Positions 1-6,455 are shown, counted from the stretch's first letter. The stretch is DNA of 10,695 bases from Eubacterium sp. (GCA_024681495.1 JAILAS010000156.1:1-10695); one strand, 5' to 3'. The notes: generated from the sequence alone by a model not told the origin. Program-made: numbers and translations.

Positions 1-8
1 TGCCTTCT

Positions 9-1508
9 TCATTCCCGATGATGGAGCCTTCGACAAGCTCTACATCGACCCCGTTTCTCTGGGTCACGACGAACCTCGCGCGTTCCGCTTCTTTTATGCC
101 CTTTGGCGTCCGCCTTGAAGGACTCCATCAGCGAGACGAAGTTCTGAAGCTTCCTGCCGGCGGCAGGTTTTATGTCAACTATTCTGTCCCAGTCGCCCAG
201 GGCTTCATAGAAGCTCATGCCGTTCTCCGCCGCATAGCGGGAAACCCTGTCGATGGTGGTCTGGCCGATTCCCCTCTTGGGGACGTTGATAATCCTGCGG
301 ACCGTGAGGTCATCGTCCGGATTGTCCACGGCCTTGAGGTACGCCAGAACGTCCTTTATCTCCTTGCGGCTGTAGAAGTTCACGCCGCCCACCACCTTGT
401 ACGGGATGTTGGACGATACGAACTGCTCCTCGAGGATACGCGACTGGGCGTTGGTGCGGTAGAGCACGGCGAATTGCGAGAGGCTCATTCCCTCGTTCAG
501 GCCGGCCTTAACGCGAGTTGCCACATACGAGGCCTCCTCATACGCATTGTCAAACTGCTCGAAGCGTACCCTCTCGCCTCGCTCATTCCGGGTGTAAAGC
601 GTCTTGCCCTTTCGCGAGGAATTATGCGAAATAACGGCGTTCGCCACGTCCAGGATGGCGCCGGTGGAGCGGTAATTCTCCTCGAGCCTAATGAGGCGTG
701 CGCCCGGGTACTCGTTCTCGAAGTCGAGAATGTTGCGGATATTGGCACCGCGGAACTTGTAGATAGACTGGTCGTCGTCGCCCACCACGCAGATGTTGCG
801 GTACTTGCCGCACAGGAGCTTGACCAGGCGGAACTGAGCGGTGTTGGTGTCCTGATACTCGTCCACCATCACGTACTTGAAGCGCTCCTGGTAGTACTGG
901 CGCACCTCGGCGTCTTCCATGAGGAGGATCACGGTCTTGAAAAGAAGGTCGTCGAAGTCCATGGCGTTCGAGTTCTTAAGCTCGTTTTCGTACGCCTGAT
1001 AGAGCTCCGCCTTCTTCTGCAGATCGAAGTTTCCGGCAGCCCTGACCCTGTACTCGGATACGTCGATGAGCTCGTTCTTTGCGGCCGAAATGGCGTTCAA
1101 TATGGTCCTCTCCCTGTACATCTTGGGATCGAGATTCTTCTCCTTGATGATTCGGCGCATCATCGCCTTCTGGTCGTCTGTGTCATAGATGGAGAACGAC
1201 GACTTGTAGCCGATTCTGTCCGCGTATCGGCGGAGAATGCGCGTGCACAGCGAATGAAAGGTGGAAATCCAAATCTGATCTCCCCCCGGTCCCACCTGAT
1301 TGACTATACGCGAGCGCATCTCGCCCGCAGCCTTGTTTGTAAATGTAATGGCAAGTATGTTCCACGGAGCGACGTTCAGGTCTTTGACCAAATGCGCCGT
1401 GCGCTGCGTGATAACGCCGGTCTTACCGGAACCGGCTCCCGCCAAAATAAGAAGCGGCCCCTCTGTACAATTGACCGCTTCCTTTTGCATCTCGTTCAGT
1501 TGTAACAT
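9..1508 (-). CDS. pcrA: PcrA/UvrD-type ATP-dependent 3'-5' DNA helicase, N-terminal two thirds; 3' end frame-broken
   Basis: Superfamily 1A helicase that unwinds DNA 3'-5' in repair, rolling-circle replication and removal of RecA or stalled polymerase in the cytoplasm. Visible motifs: Walker A GAGSGKT (residues 24-30), motif Ia ITFTNKAAGEM (about 54-64), Walker B DEYQDT (about 214-219), motif III GDDDQSIYKFRG, motif IV EENYRST, and the 2B-side block IKDVLAYLKAVDNPDDD followed by INVPKRGIG. Family members are about 720-750 residues. Only about 468 residues here look like PcrA. The last 30 or so codons before the stop at 9-11 are Arg/His-rich with AT-rich third positions, unlike the rest, so the 2A C-terminal half with motifs V and VI is not seen. 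The ATG at 1508-1506 is preceded by GGGAG (1520-1516) and overlaps the stop of the upstream yerC-like gene as TGATG, so translation is probably coupled. Identity is certain; the 3' boundary is not. Confidence 0.93.
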   Translation of the reverse strand: MLQLNEMQKEAVNCTEGPLLILAGAGSGKTGVITQRTAHLVKDLNVAPWNILAITFTNKAAGEMRSRIVNQVGPGGDQIWISTFHSLCTRILRRYADRIGYKSSFSIYDTDDQKAMMRRIIKEKNLDPKMYRERTILNAISAAKNELIDVSEYRVRAAGNFDLQKKAELYQAYENELKNSNAMDFDDLLFKTVILLMEDAEVRQYYQERFKYVMVDEYQDTNTAQFRLVKLLCGKYRNICVVGDDDQSIYKFRGANIRNILDFENEYPGARLIRLEENYRSTGAILDVANAVISHNSSRKGKTLYTRNERGERVRFEQFDNAYEEASYVATRVKAGLNEGMSLSQFAVLYRTNAQSRILEEQFVSSNIPYKVVGGVNFYSRKEIKDVLAYLKAVDNPDDDLTVRRIINVPKRGIGQTTIDRVSRYAAENGMSFYEALGDWDRIVDIKPAAGRKLQNFVSLMESFKADAKGHKRSGTREVRRDPEKRGRCRACRRLHHRE

Positions 1509-1798
1509 CAGTCATCTCCCATCCGTTGAAAGACCATGTCATAACCGTCATTGCCGTAGTTCAGCGAACGGTTCACCCTGCTTATAGTGGCGGTGGATGC
1601 CCCGGTCTTCTCGGCAATTTCCAGATACGTCTTCTTTTTCCTCAGCATGGAAGCCACTTCAAAGCGCTGGGACAGTGATAAAAGCTCGTTAATGGTGCAC
1701 AAGTCCTCAAAAAACTTATAGCATTCGTCGCTGTCCTTCAGCGTAAGAATAGCTTCAAACAAGTGGCTGACCTCTTCTGTGTGAATCTTTTCGTTCAT
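1508..1798 (-). CDS. yerC: YerC/YecD family TrpR-like DNA-binding protein
   Basis: Small (96 aa) helix-turn-helix protein of the YerC/YecD family in the Trp-repressor superfamily, presumably a cytoplasmic transcription regulator; its ligand and targets are not known to me. The N-terminal half is helical and acidic. SLSQRFEVASML (41-52) matches the TrpR-type helix that precedes the reading head, and TYLEIAEKTGASTATISRV (57-75) is a clear HTH. The length is normal for the family. The start ATG is supported by AGGGAGG (1810-1804) five bases upstream. The stop TGA (1510-1508) shares its A with the pcrA ATG. In Bacillus subtilis yerC also lies close to pcrA, so the neighbourhood is conserved. A promoter-like pair lies in the gap from mtnA, so it may be transcribed separately as well as by read-through from mtnA. 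Confidence 0.93.
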   Translation of the reverse strand: MNEKIHTEEVSHLFEAILTLKDSDECYKFFEDLCTINELLSLSQRFEVASMLRKKKTYLEIAEKTGASTATISRVNRSLNYGNDGYDMVFQRMGDD

Positions 1799-1828
1799 GT
1801 CTGCCTCCCTATAATTGAATATGGCATC

Positions 1829-1857
1829 ATTTTAACACAGTAAAGTTTTAAAGTAAA
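1829..1857 (-). promoter_or_regulatory. Putative sigma-A promoter for yerC-pcrA
   Basis: Read on the minus strand there is TTTACT (1857-1852) as a -35 box, a 17-base spacer, and TAAAAT (1834-1829) as a -10 box, inside the AT-rich 77-base gap between mtnA and the yerC-like gene. Predicted transcription would start near 1822, leaving a leader of about 25 nt that contains the strong ribosome binding site. AT-rich gaps throw up such pairs by chance, so this is a moderate call. Confidence 0.45.
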
Positions 1858-1875
1858 GAAACATGTTGAGAAGTT

Positions 1876-2955
1876 TTAATTCATTTGGGTAAAATCGTAC
1901 GGCCCCCTGAATATCCCCTTCTCGGTAATAATCGCGGTTATATCGGACGCCGGCGTCACGTCGAACGCCGGATTGTAGACATCGATTCCCTCGGGCGCCA
2001 TGCGCCTTTCGTACCATGACTCAGTCACCTCAGAGCCGTCCCTCTGCTCGATGGGGATGGCCTCGCCGTTCGGAATCGAGCCGTCGATGGTGGACGAGGG
2101 CGCACACACGTAGAACGGAATGCCGAACCTGGCGGCCGCCAATGCGACGTACGAGGTGCCAATCTTGTTGGCGGTATCGCCGTTGGCGGCGACGCGGTCG
2201 CAGCCCACGAAGACGGCGTCGATCTTACCCTCACGCATGAGCGATGGAGCCATGTTGTCGCAGAGGAGAGTGGTCTGTATACCGGAGCGCGAGAGCTCCC
2301 AGGCCGTAAGGCGCGCCCCCTGGAGCAACGGGCGTGTCTCGTCGCAGTATACGTGGAAGCCGTATCCCCTCTCCTGGCCGAGGTACATGGCAGCCGTAGC
2401 GGTACCGTAACGCGTAGTGGCCAGGAATCCGGCGTTGCAATGCGTCAGAAGGCCCATGCACGGGCTAAGGAGCGAGAGCGCGTTTTCGCCGATTGCGAGG
2501 TTCGTATCCTCGTCCAGCTGTTTGATTGCGTACGCCTCGGCCTTTAATTTAGATATAACTTCATCCGGCGAATCGCCTTTACAGGTGGATACCACCGTCC
2601 CCATCCGCTTCAGAGCCCACGACAGATTGACGGCCGTAGGGCGTGACGAGTTAAGGTAGTCGGAGGCTTTTTTGAATCTGTCGGAAAATTCTATAAATTC
2701 AAAGTTTTTTCCGTCAGAGGCTTTTTTTAATTCCGAGATAATTTCTTTTGCGGCAAGGTAAATTCCAAATGCTGCGGCGACTCCGATGGCAGGTGCCCCT
2801 CTCACCTGAAGTCTGTAAATTGCGTCCCAGATTTCCGTCTGAGAATGGAGATGCAGGAACTCCGTCACATTGGGCAATTTCGTCTGGTCGATGATGACCA
2901 GCGCGCTATCCGCGTCATCAAGGTCAACGACCTCGAAATCAAATCTATCTTTCAT
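1876..2955 (-). CDS. mtnA: S-methyl-5-thioribose-1-phosphate isomerase
   Basis: Converts 5-methylthioribose-1-phosphate to 5-methylthioribulose-1-phosphate in methionine salvage; the enzyme can also act on 5-deoxyribose-1-phosphate in salvage of 5'-deoxyadenosine. It belongs to the eIF2B-alpha/beta/delta-like fold family. Seen: RGAPAIGVAAAFGIY near the N-terminus, the catalytic cysteine in THCNAG (Cys173), DETRPLLQGARLTAWEL, and the catalytic aspartate in VGCDRVAANGDTANKIGT (Asp253). The Cys-Asp spacing of 80 matches the B. subtilis pair Cys160/Asp240. The C-terminal block with STIDGSIPNGEAIPIEQR is typical. At 359 aa it is full length. The ATG is preceded by AAAGGAT (2967-2961). It follows the ROK kinase gene on the same strand by 74 nt, separated by a hairpin. 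The 5' part (about 2640-2760) is locally AT-rich, with A-tracts and two KKASD copies. No other salvage gene is in the window. eIF2B-like ribose-1,5-bisphosphate isomerase is the main alternative and fits less well. Confidence 0.94.
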   Translation of the reverse strand: MKDRFDFEVVDLDDADSALVIIDQTKLPNVTEFLHLHSQTEIWDAIYRLQVRGAPAIGVAAAFGIYLAAKEIISELKKASDGKNFEFIEFSDRFKKASDYLNSSRPTAVNLSWALKRMGTVVSTCKGDSPDEVISKLKAEAYAIKQLDEDTNLAIGENALSLLSPCMGLLTHCNAGFLATTRYGTATAAMYLGQERGYGFHVYCDETRPLLQGARLTAWELSRSGIQTTLLCDNMAPSLMREGKIDAVFVGCDRVAANGDTANKIGTSYVALAAARFGIPFYVCAPSSTIDGSIPNGEAIPIEQRDGSEVTESWYERRMAPEGIDVYNPAFDVTPASDITAIITEKGIFRGPYDFTQMN

Positions 2956-2971
2956 CGTTCATCCTTTCACG

Positions 2972-2997
2972 GCAGGATTTTCGGGTGAAAATCCTGC
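2972..2997 (-). promoter_or_regulatory. Intercistronic hairpin just upstream of the mtnA ribosome binding site
   Basis: A perfect 10-bp inverted repeat, GCAGGATTTT / AAAATCCTGC with a 6-nt loop, lies between the ROK gene stop and mtnA and ends four bases before the mtnA Shine-Dalgarno. On the minus strand it is preceded by an A-tract and not followed by a U-tract, so it is not a normal terminator for the genes it separates. On the plus strand it would have a T-tract (2999-3004), but no plus-strand gene ends there. An RNA-stability or translation-control element is a reasonable inference. Confidence 0.55.
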
Positions 2998-3029
2998 ATT
3001 TTTTCATACCGGAGTGCGACGCGACCGGC

Positions 3030-3956
3030 TCAGCGCAGATTTATCCCGTCGAAAACCATCTTCGCGCAGCCGTATATCCCGGCATCGTTACCCAGAGCGG
3101 CGAGAACGATGCGCGCATCCCTGCTGGCGTGGAAGACATAGCGCGAAAAGCTCTCCTCGAGCTGCTCCATGAGTATCGCCCCGGCGCCGCTAACGCCGCC
3201 GCCGATGATAAAGACCTCGGGGTCGGCCGCCGCAGAGGCGCAGGACATGGCGAAACCAAGGGCATCGGCCGCATTGCGCGTAACGCGCAGGGCATCCGGA
3301 TTGCCGTTTCTCGCGGCATCGTATATCTCCTTAACGTCCCCGGCGCATGAAAGGCCGGCTTCCTTCGCCATGTGCATAATCCCCGTCGCGGAAGCGTATT
3401 GCTCGACGCAGCCGCGCTTGCCGCAGGTGCATAACCTGCTCTCCCCCGGCTTATAGGTGATATGTCCCAGCTCGCCCGACGCGCCGAACGCGCCGTATAT
3501 CATGCGCCCCTCGCACACCATACCGGCGCCGATGCCGGTTCCTACGGTAATCAGACAGGCGTTGCCGCAGCCCCGGCCGGCGCCCAGCCAGACCTCTCCG
3601 AGCGTGGCCGCGTTGGCGTCGTTGGCGGCGAAAACGGGAAACGCGCGCTCAAGGCGTTTTTCAAGTTCTTCTTTAATATTTATCCTTCCCCAGCCGAGGT
3701 TCACGCAGCGATTGACGGTACCGTCGGAGGTGACCGGTCCGGGAACGCCTATTCCTACTCCCGCGGTCATCTCGCGGGTAATCCCTTCTTTAATTAGAAG
3801 GGAAGCCACCTCGCCGGCAACGTCGGGGATTATGTTCGCTCCGCCGTCCGAAAGATCCGTCGGGAAGGAGTGCGTCGTGCGGATGTCGCCGGATTCGCTC
3901 ACGAGCCCCATCTTTACGGATGTGCCTCCTACGTCCACGCCCACAGCGTATTTCAT
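3030..3956 (-). CDS. ROK family sugar kinase, probable glucokinase
   Basis: Phosphorylates a hexose, most likely glucose to glucose-6-phosphate, with ATP in the cytoplasm. Seen: N-terminal phosphate-binding DVGGTSVKMG (residues 8-17), substrate-side GVGIGVPGPV, the catalytic aspartate in AANDANAATLGE (Asp113), GTGIGAGM, the zinc and sugar-binding GELGHITY (His165), and the ROK zinc signature CTCGKRGCVEQYAS with Cys176, Cys178 and Cys183. The C-terminal IIGGGVSGAG is the adenosine-side motif. At 308 aa it fits single-domain ROK glucokinases. There is no N-terminal helix-turn-helix, so it is a kinase, not a ROK repressor. The ATG is preceded by GGAG about 10 bases upstream. It is the first gene of the leftward group with mtnA. 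A weak TGGAAT-N17-TAAGAT pair (4028-4000) could be its promoter. Other ROK substrates (N-acetylmannosamine, fructose, allose) cannot be excluded. Confidence 0.9.
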   Translation of the reverse strand: MKYAVGVDVGGTSVKMGLVSESGDIRTTHSFPTDLSDGGANIIPDVAGEVASLLIKEGITREMTAGVGIGVPGPVTSDGTVNRCVNLGWGRINIKEELEKRLERAFPVFAANDANAATLGEVWLGAGRGCGNACLITVGTGIGAGMVCEGRMIYGAFGASGELGHITYKPGESRLCTCGKRGCVEQYASATGIMHMAKEAGLSCAGDVKEIYDAARNGNPDALRVTRNAADALGFAMSCASAAADPEVFIIGGGVSGAGAILMEQLEESFSRYVFHASRDARIVLAALGNDAGIYGCAKMVFDGINLR

Positions 3957-4052
3957 GTCGCGATTCTCCTTTACATAACATTTGAATACGTACGCTTGTA
4001 TCTTACCACTTTACGGCGATTTATTCCATAGCGGCTGTTTAACTCTCTATCC

Positions 4053-4109
4053 GATGCAGCCCTATTGGATGGTACCCCTTGAATGACGCCCTTCGGATGA
4101 CACCCTTTG
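4053..4109. repeat. Degenerate 14-15 bp tandem repeat, about four units
   Basis: Four consecutive units start at 4053, 4068, 4082 and 4096, sharing the pattern (g)ATG-n3-CCCTT-n. The two best, 4083-4096 and 4097-4110, agree at 12 of 14 positions (ATGACGCCCTTCGG and ATGACACCCTTTGG). The array is enclosed by a 7-bp inverted repeat, GGTACCC (4071-4077) and GGGTACC (4109-4115). It lies 25-30 bases upstream of the CIRCE element. No function is known to me. Confidence 0.5.
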
Positions 4110-4139
4110 GGTACCGCTCCAAAACCTCCGCCCATTTTA

Positions 4140-4166
4140 TTAGCACTCTTTTTAAAAGAGTGCTAA
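4140..4166 (+). promoter_or_regulatory. CIRCE operator (HrcA binding site) upstream of htpG
   Basis: The sequence is TTAGCACTC, nine bases, GAGTGCTAA: an exact match to the consensus 9-9-9 inverted repeat bound by the heat-shock repressor HrcA. It ends seven bases upstream of the -35 box of the htpG promoter. CIRCE is classically found at hrcA-grpE-dnaK and groESL; here it implies that htpG belongs to the HrcA regulon. hrcA itself is not in the window. Confidence 0.95.
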
Positions 4167-4173
4167 TTTTCTA

Positions 4174-4202
4174 TTGACTTTTCGACTACCCGGCGTTATA
4201 GT
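4174..4202 (+). promoter_or_regulatory. Sigma-A-type promoter of htpG
   Basis: TTGACT (4174-4179), a 17-base spacer, then TATAGT (4197-4202). Each box matches the vegetative consensus at five of six positions and the spacing is optimal. Transcription should begin near 4209, giving a leader of about 50 nt with AAAGGAG (4244-4250) nine bases before the htpG ATG. The adjacent CIRCE element supports its reality. Confidence 0.8.
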
Positions 4203-4259
4203 TTCTATTGGAGCAAAAGATACGGTTTGCTTCAAATTTAATTAAAGGAGTTTTTAACA

Positions 4260-6320
4260 ATGACAGATAAGCACGGAAATCTTTCAATCAACAGCGAAAA
4301 CATATTTCCCATTATTAAGAAGTGGATGTATTCCGACCACGACATATTCATCCGCGAGCTCATCTCGAACGGCTGCGACGCCATGACCAAGCTCAAGAAG
4401 CTCGATGTGCTCGGCGAGTACGAGCTACCCGATGACTACGAGGCGAAGGTAAGGGTACTCGTTAACGACAAGGAGAAGACCCTTAAGATCGTCGACACCG
4501 GCCTCGGCATGGACGCCGACGAGATTGAGGAATACATAAACCAGATCGCGTTCTCCGGAGCCACCGACTTCCTCGAGAAGTACAAGGGCAAGGACGACGA
4601 GGACCAGATTATCGGCCACTTCGGACTCGGCTTCTACTCCGCATTCATGGTTGCGGACGAGGTTCACATCGACACCCTTTCCTATAAGGATGGCGCGCAG
4701 GCAGTGCACTGGGAGTGCGACGGAGGCACCGAGTTCTCAATGAAGGACGGTGATAAGGCCGAGGTCGGCACCACCATCACCCTCTTCATCAACGACGACT
4801 GCCTCGAGTTTGCCAACGAGTACCGAGTCAGGGAGGTAATCGAGAAGTACTGCGCATTCATGCCCTTCCCGATCTACGTCGAAAACGAGAACGCCGAGGT
4901 GGCTTACGAGACCATCCTCAAGGAGGAGGTAACCGAGAAGGATACCGTCATCGAGGAGTTCACCGAAGACGCTAAGACAGAGGAAATCGAGAAGGAGGAC
5001 GGAACCAAGGAGACCGTAGAAGTCTCCCCGAAGCAGGAAAAAGCCAAGATATTAAAACGTCCTGTAGCTTTAAACGACCCCCATCCGCTCTGGACGAAGA
5101 ACCCCTCCGAGTGCACCGAAGACGAGTACAAGGAGTTCTACCGCAAGGTCTTCAGGGACTACAAGGAGCCCCTGTTCTGGATCCACCTGAACATGGACTA
5201 TCCCTTCCGCCTGAAGGGTATCCTCTACTTCCCGAAGATCAACCTGGAGTATGAGTCGGCCGAGGGCGTCATCAAACTCTACAACAGCCAGGTGTTCATC
5301 GCCGATAACATCAAGGAGGTGATCCCCGAGTTCCTCATGCTCTTAAAGGGCGTGATCGACTGCCCGGATCTGCCGCTTAACGTTTCCCGAAGCGCGCTGC
5401 AGAACGACGGATTCGTCACCAAGATTTCCGATTACATCACGAAAAAGGTGGCTGACAAGCTCTCCGGCCTGTGCAAGACCGATAAGGAGAACTACGAGAA
5501 GTACTGGGACGACATCAGCCCCTTCATCAAATACGGATGCCTTAAGGACGACAAGTTCTGCGACAGGATCAACGACTACATCCTCTTTAAGGACATAAAC
5601 GACGAGTATCACACCCTCCCCGAGCTCCTTAAGCCCGTCGAGGAGGACGGTAAGGACGAGGCGGATTCAGCCGACTCCACCGCGGACACTACCGATGCCG
5701 AGGAGACCGAGGACACCAGGGACGTCGTATACTACGTCACCGATCCCGTCGAGCAGGGACAGTACGTGAAGATCTTCAAGGAGCAGGAGCAGAACGCAGT
5801 TCTCCTCACCCACCCCATCGACACGTCGTTCATCACCCAGCTCGAGCGCAGGAACGAGCACTACAAGTTCTGCCGCATTGACGCCGACCTCACCGAGTCC
5901 CTGAAGGAGGACGTATCCGAGGAGGAGCTCAAGGACGACAACGAGGCACTCACCAAGGCCTTCCACGACGCGCTCAAGAACGAGAAGCTGACCGTCAAGG
6001 CCGAGAGGTTAAAGGACGATTCTATTTCAGCCCTTCTCACTGTTTCAGAGGAGAGCCGCCGAATGGGCGACATGATGAAGATGTACAGCATCTACGGCGA
6101 GACCGGCGGAGACATGTTCACCGGCGACGAGACGCTGACGCTCAACCTGAACCACCCGCTCGTCAAGTTCATCCTCGAGCACAAGCAGTCGAAGAAGGTT
6201 CCCATGTTCTGCGAGCAGCTCTACGATCTGGCCAAGGTCGCGAACCGCCCCCTCTCACCCGAGGAGATGAGCGCCTTCGTGAACAGGACCAACGAGATCA
6301 TGATGATGCTGGCCAAGTAG
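4260..6320 (+). CDS. htpG: Molecular chaperone HtpG (Hsp90 family)
   Basis: ATP-dependent homodimeric Hsp90 chaperone of the cytoplasm that remodels client proteins, usually with DnaK. The N-terminal GHKL ATPase shows RELISNGCDA (Glu33, Asn37), DTGLGMD (Asp79), and GHFGLGFYSAF (119-129), followed by GTTITLFI. The middle domain carries the catalytic-loop NVSRSALQ with Arg377. The C-terminal dimerisation domain ends with LSPEEMSAFVNRTNEIM. At 686 aa it is about 60 residues longer than E. coli HtpG. The excess lies mainly in a highly charged N-M linker (about 209-276) and an acidic Asp/Glu/Thr stretch between the middle and C-terminal domains (about 460-488). ATG is preceded by AAAGGAG. A CIRCE element and a strong promoter sit upstream and a strong hairpin sits downstream, so it is a monocistronic heat-shock gene. 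Confidence 0.97.
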   Translation: MTDKHGNLSINSENIFPIIKKWMYSDHDIFIRELISNGCDAMTKLKKLDVLGEYELPDDYEAKVRVLVNDKEKTLKIVDTGLGMDADEIEEYINQIAFSGATDFLEKYKGKDDEDQIIGHFGLGFYSAFMVADEVHIDTLSYKDGAQAVHWECDGGTEFSMKDGDKAEVGTTITLFINDDCLEFANEYRVREVIEKYCAFMPFPIYVENENAEVAYETILKEEVTEKDTVIEEFTEDAKTEEIEKEDGTKETVEVSPKQEKAKILKRPVALNDPHPLWTKNPSECTEDEYKEFYRKVFRDYKEPLFWIHLNMDYPFRLKGILYFPKINLEYESAEGVIKLYNSQVFIADNIKEVIPEFLMLLKGVIDCPDLPLNVSRSALQNDGFVTKISDYITKKVADKLSGLCKTDKENYEKYWDDISPFIKYGCLKDDKFCDRINDYILFKDINDEYHTLPELLKPVEEDGKDEADSADSTADTTDAEETEDTRDVVYYVTDPVEQGQYVKIFKEQEQNAVLLTHPIDTSFITQLERRNEHYKFCRIDADLTESLKEDVSEEELKDDNEALTKAFHDALKNEKLTVKAERLKDDSISALLTVSEESRRMGDMMKMYSIYGETGGDMFTGDETLTLNLNHPLVKFILEHKQSKKVPMFCEQLYDLAKVANRPLSPEEMSAFVNRTNEIMMMLAK

Positions 6321-6383
6321 CAGACGGTCGGCCAGAAACCGCCGACTCAGAGCCCAGAGTCAAATCGATAAAACGAGATATAA

Positions 6384-6415
6384 AAACCCCGGAAAGCGAA
6401 AACTTTCCGGGGTTT
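6384..6415. terminator. Bidirectional intrinsic terminator between htpG and the SH3b gene
   Basis: A perfect 13-bp stem, AAACCCCGGAAAG / CTTTCCGGGGTTT, with a 6-nt loop, lies 63 bases after the htpG stop and 64 bases after the stop of the convergent SH3b gene. On the minus strand the stem runs into TTTTTA, a good U-tract. On the plus strand it runs into TTTATTA, a weaker one. It can therefore end both transcripts, best the leftward one. Confidence 0.85.
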
Positions 6416-6455
6416 ATTAGTCTGTGTTCTTATCGTCAGAGTCCCTCGGCCCTGC

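Larger units (their letters stand above)
3957..4259. other. Divergent intergenic region between the ROK kinase gene and htpG
   Basis: This 303-base gap serves both outward genes. Nearest the kinase gene is an AT-rich stretch with only weak promoter-like boxes for leftward transcription. The middle (about 4053-4115) is GC-rich and carries degenerate 14-bp tandem repeats bounded by GGTACC sites. The part next to htpG carries a CIRCE operator, a promoter and a Shine-Dalgarno. I see no tRNA, small RNA with a clear terminator, or convincing small gene in it. Confidence 0.7.

Noticed and set aside
18..1505. Long plus-strand open frame antisense to pcrA
   Set aside because: It mirrors the pcrA codons; the minus strand has every helicase motif, while this frame has no recognisable domain and no ribosome binding site. 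GC-rich third positions keep the antisense frame open.
2722..2728. A7 tract in mtnA as a programmed frameshift site
   Set aside because: The tract is in an A-AAA-AAA register, but a -1 shift meets a stop within a few codons and the zero frame encodes a complete conserved enzyme; no downstream stimulatory structure was seen.
2956..3029. SAM or similar riboswitch ahead of mtnA
   Set aside because: The 74-base gap holds one simple hairpin; it is too short for a SAM riboswitch with expression platform.
3030..3956. ROK gene as a transcriptional repressor (NagC/Mlc type)
   Set aside because: The protein begins directly with the kinase phosphate loop and lacks the N-terminal helix-turn-helix of ROK repressors.
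4097..4186. Small plus-strand frame starting at ATG 4097 and crossing CIRCE
   Set aside because: No Shine-Dalgarno, it starts within the tandem repeat and runs through the operator and -35 box; the openness is incidental.
6309..6361. CTGGCC/GGCCAG and GACTC/GAGTC inverted repeats around and after the htpG stop
   Set aside because: Stems of only 5-6 bp with loops of 8-15 bases and no T-tract; the 13-bp hairpin at 6384-6415 explains termination far better.
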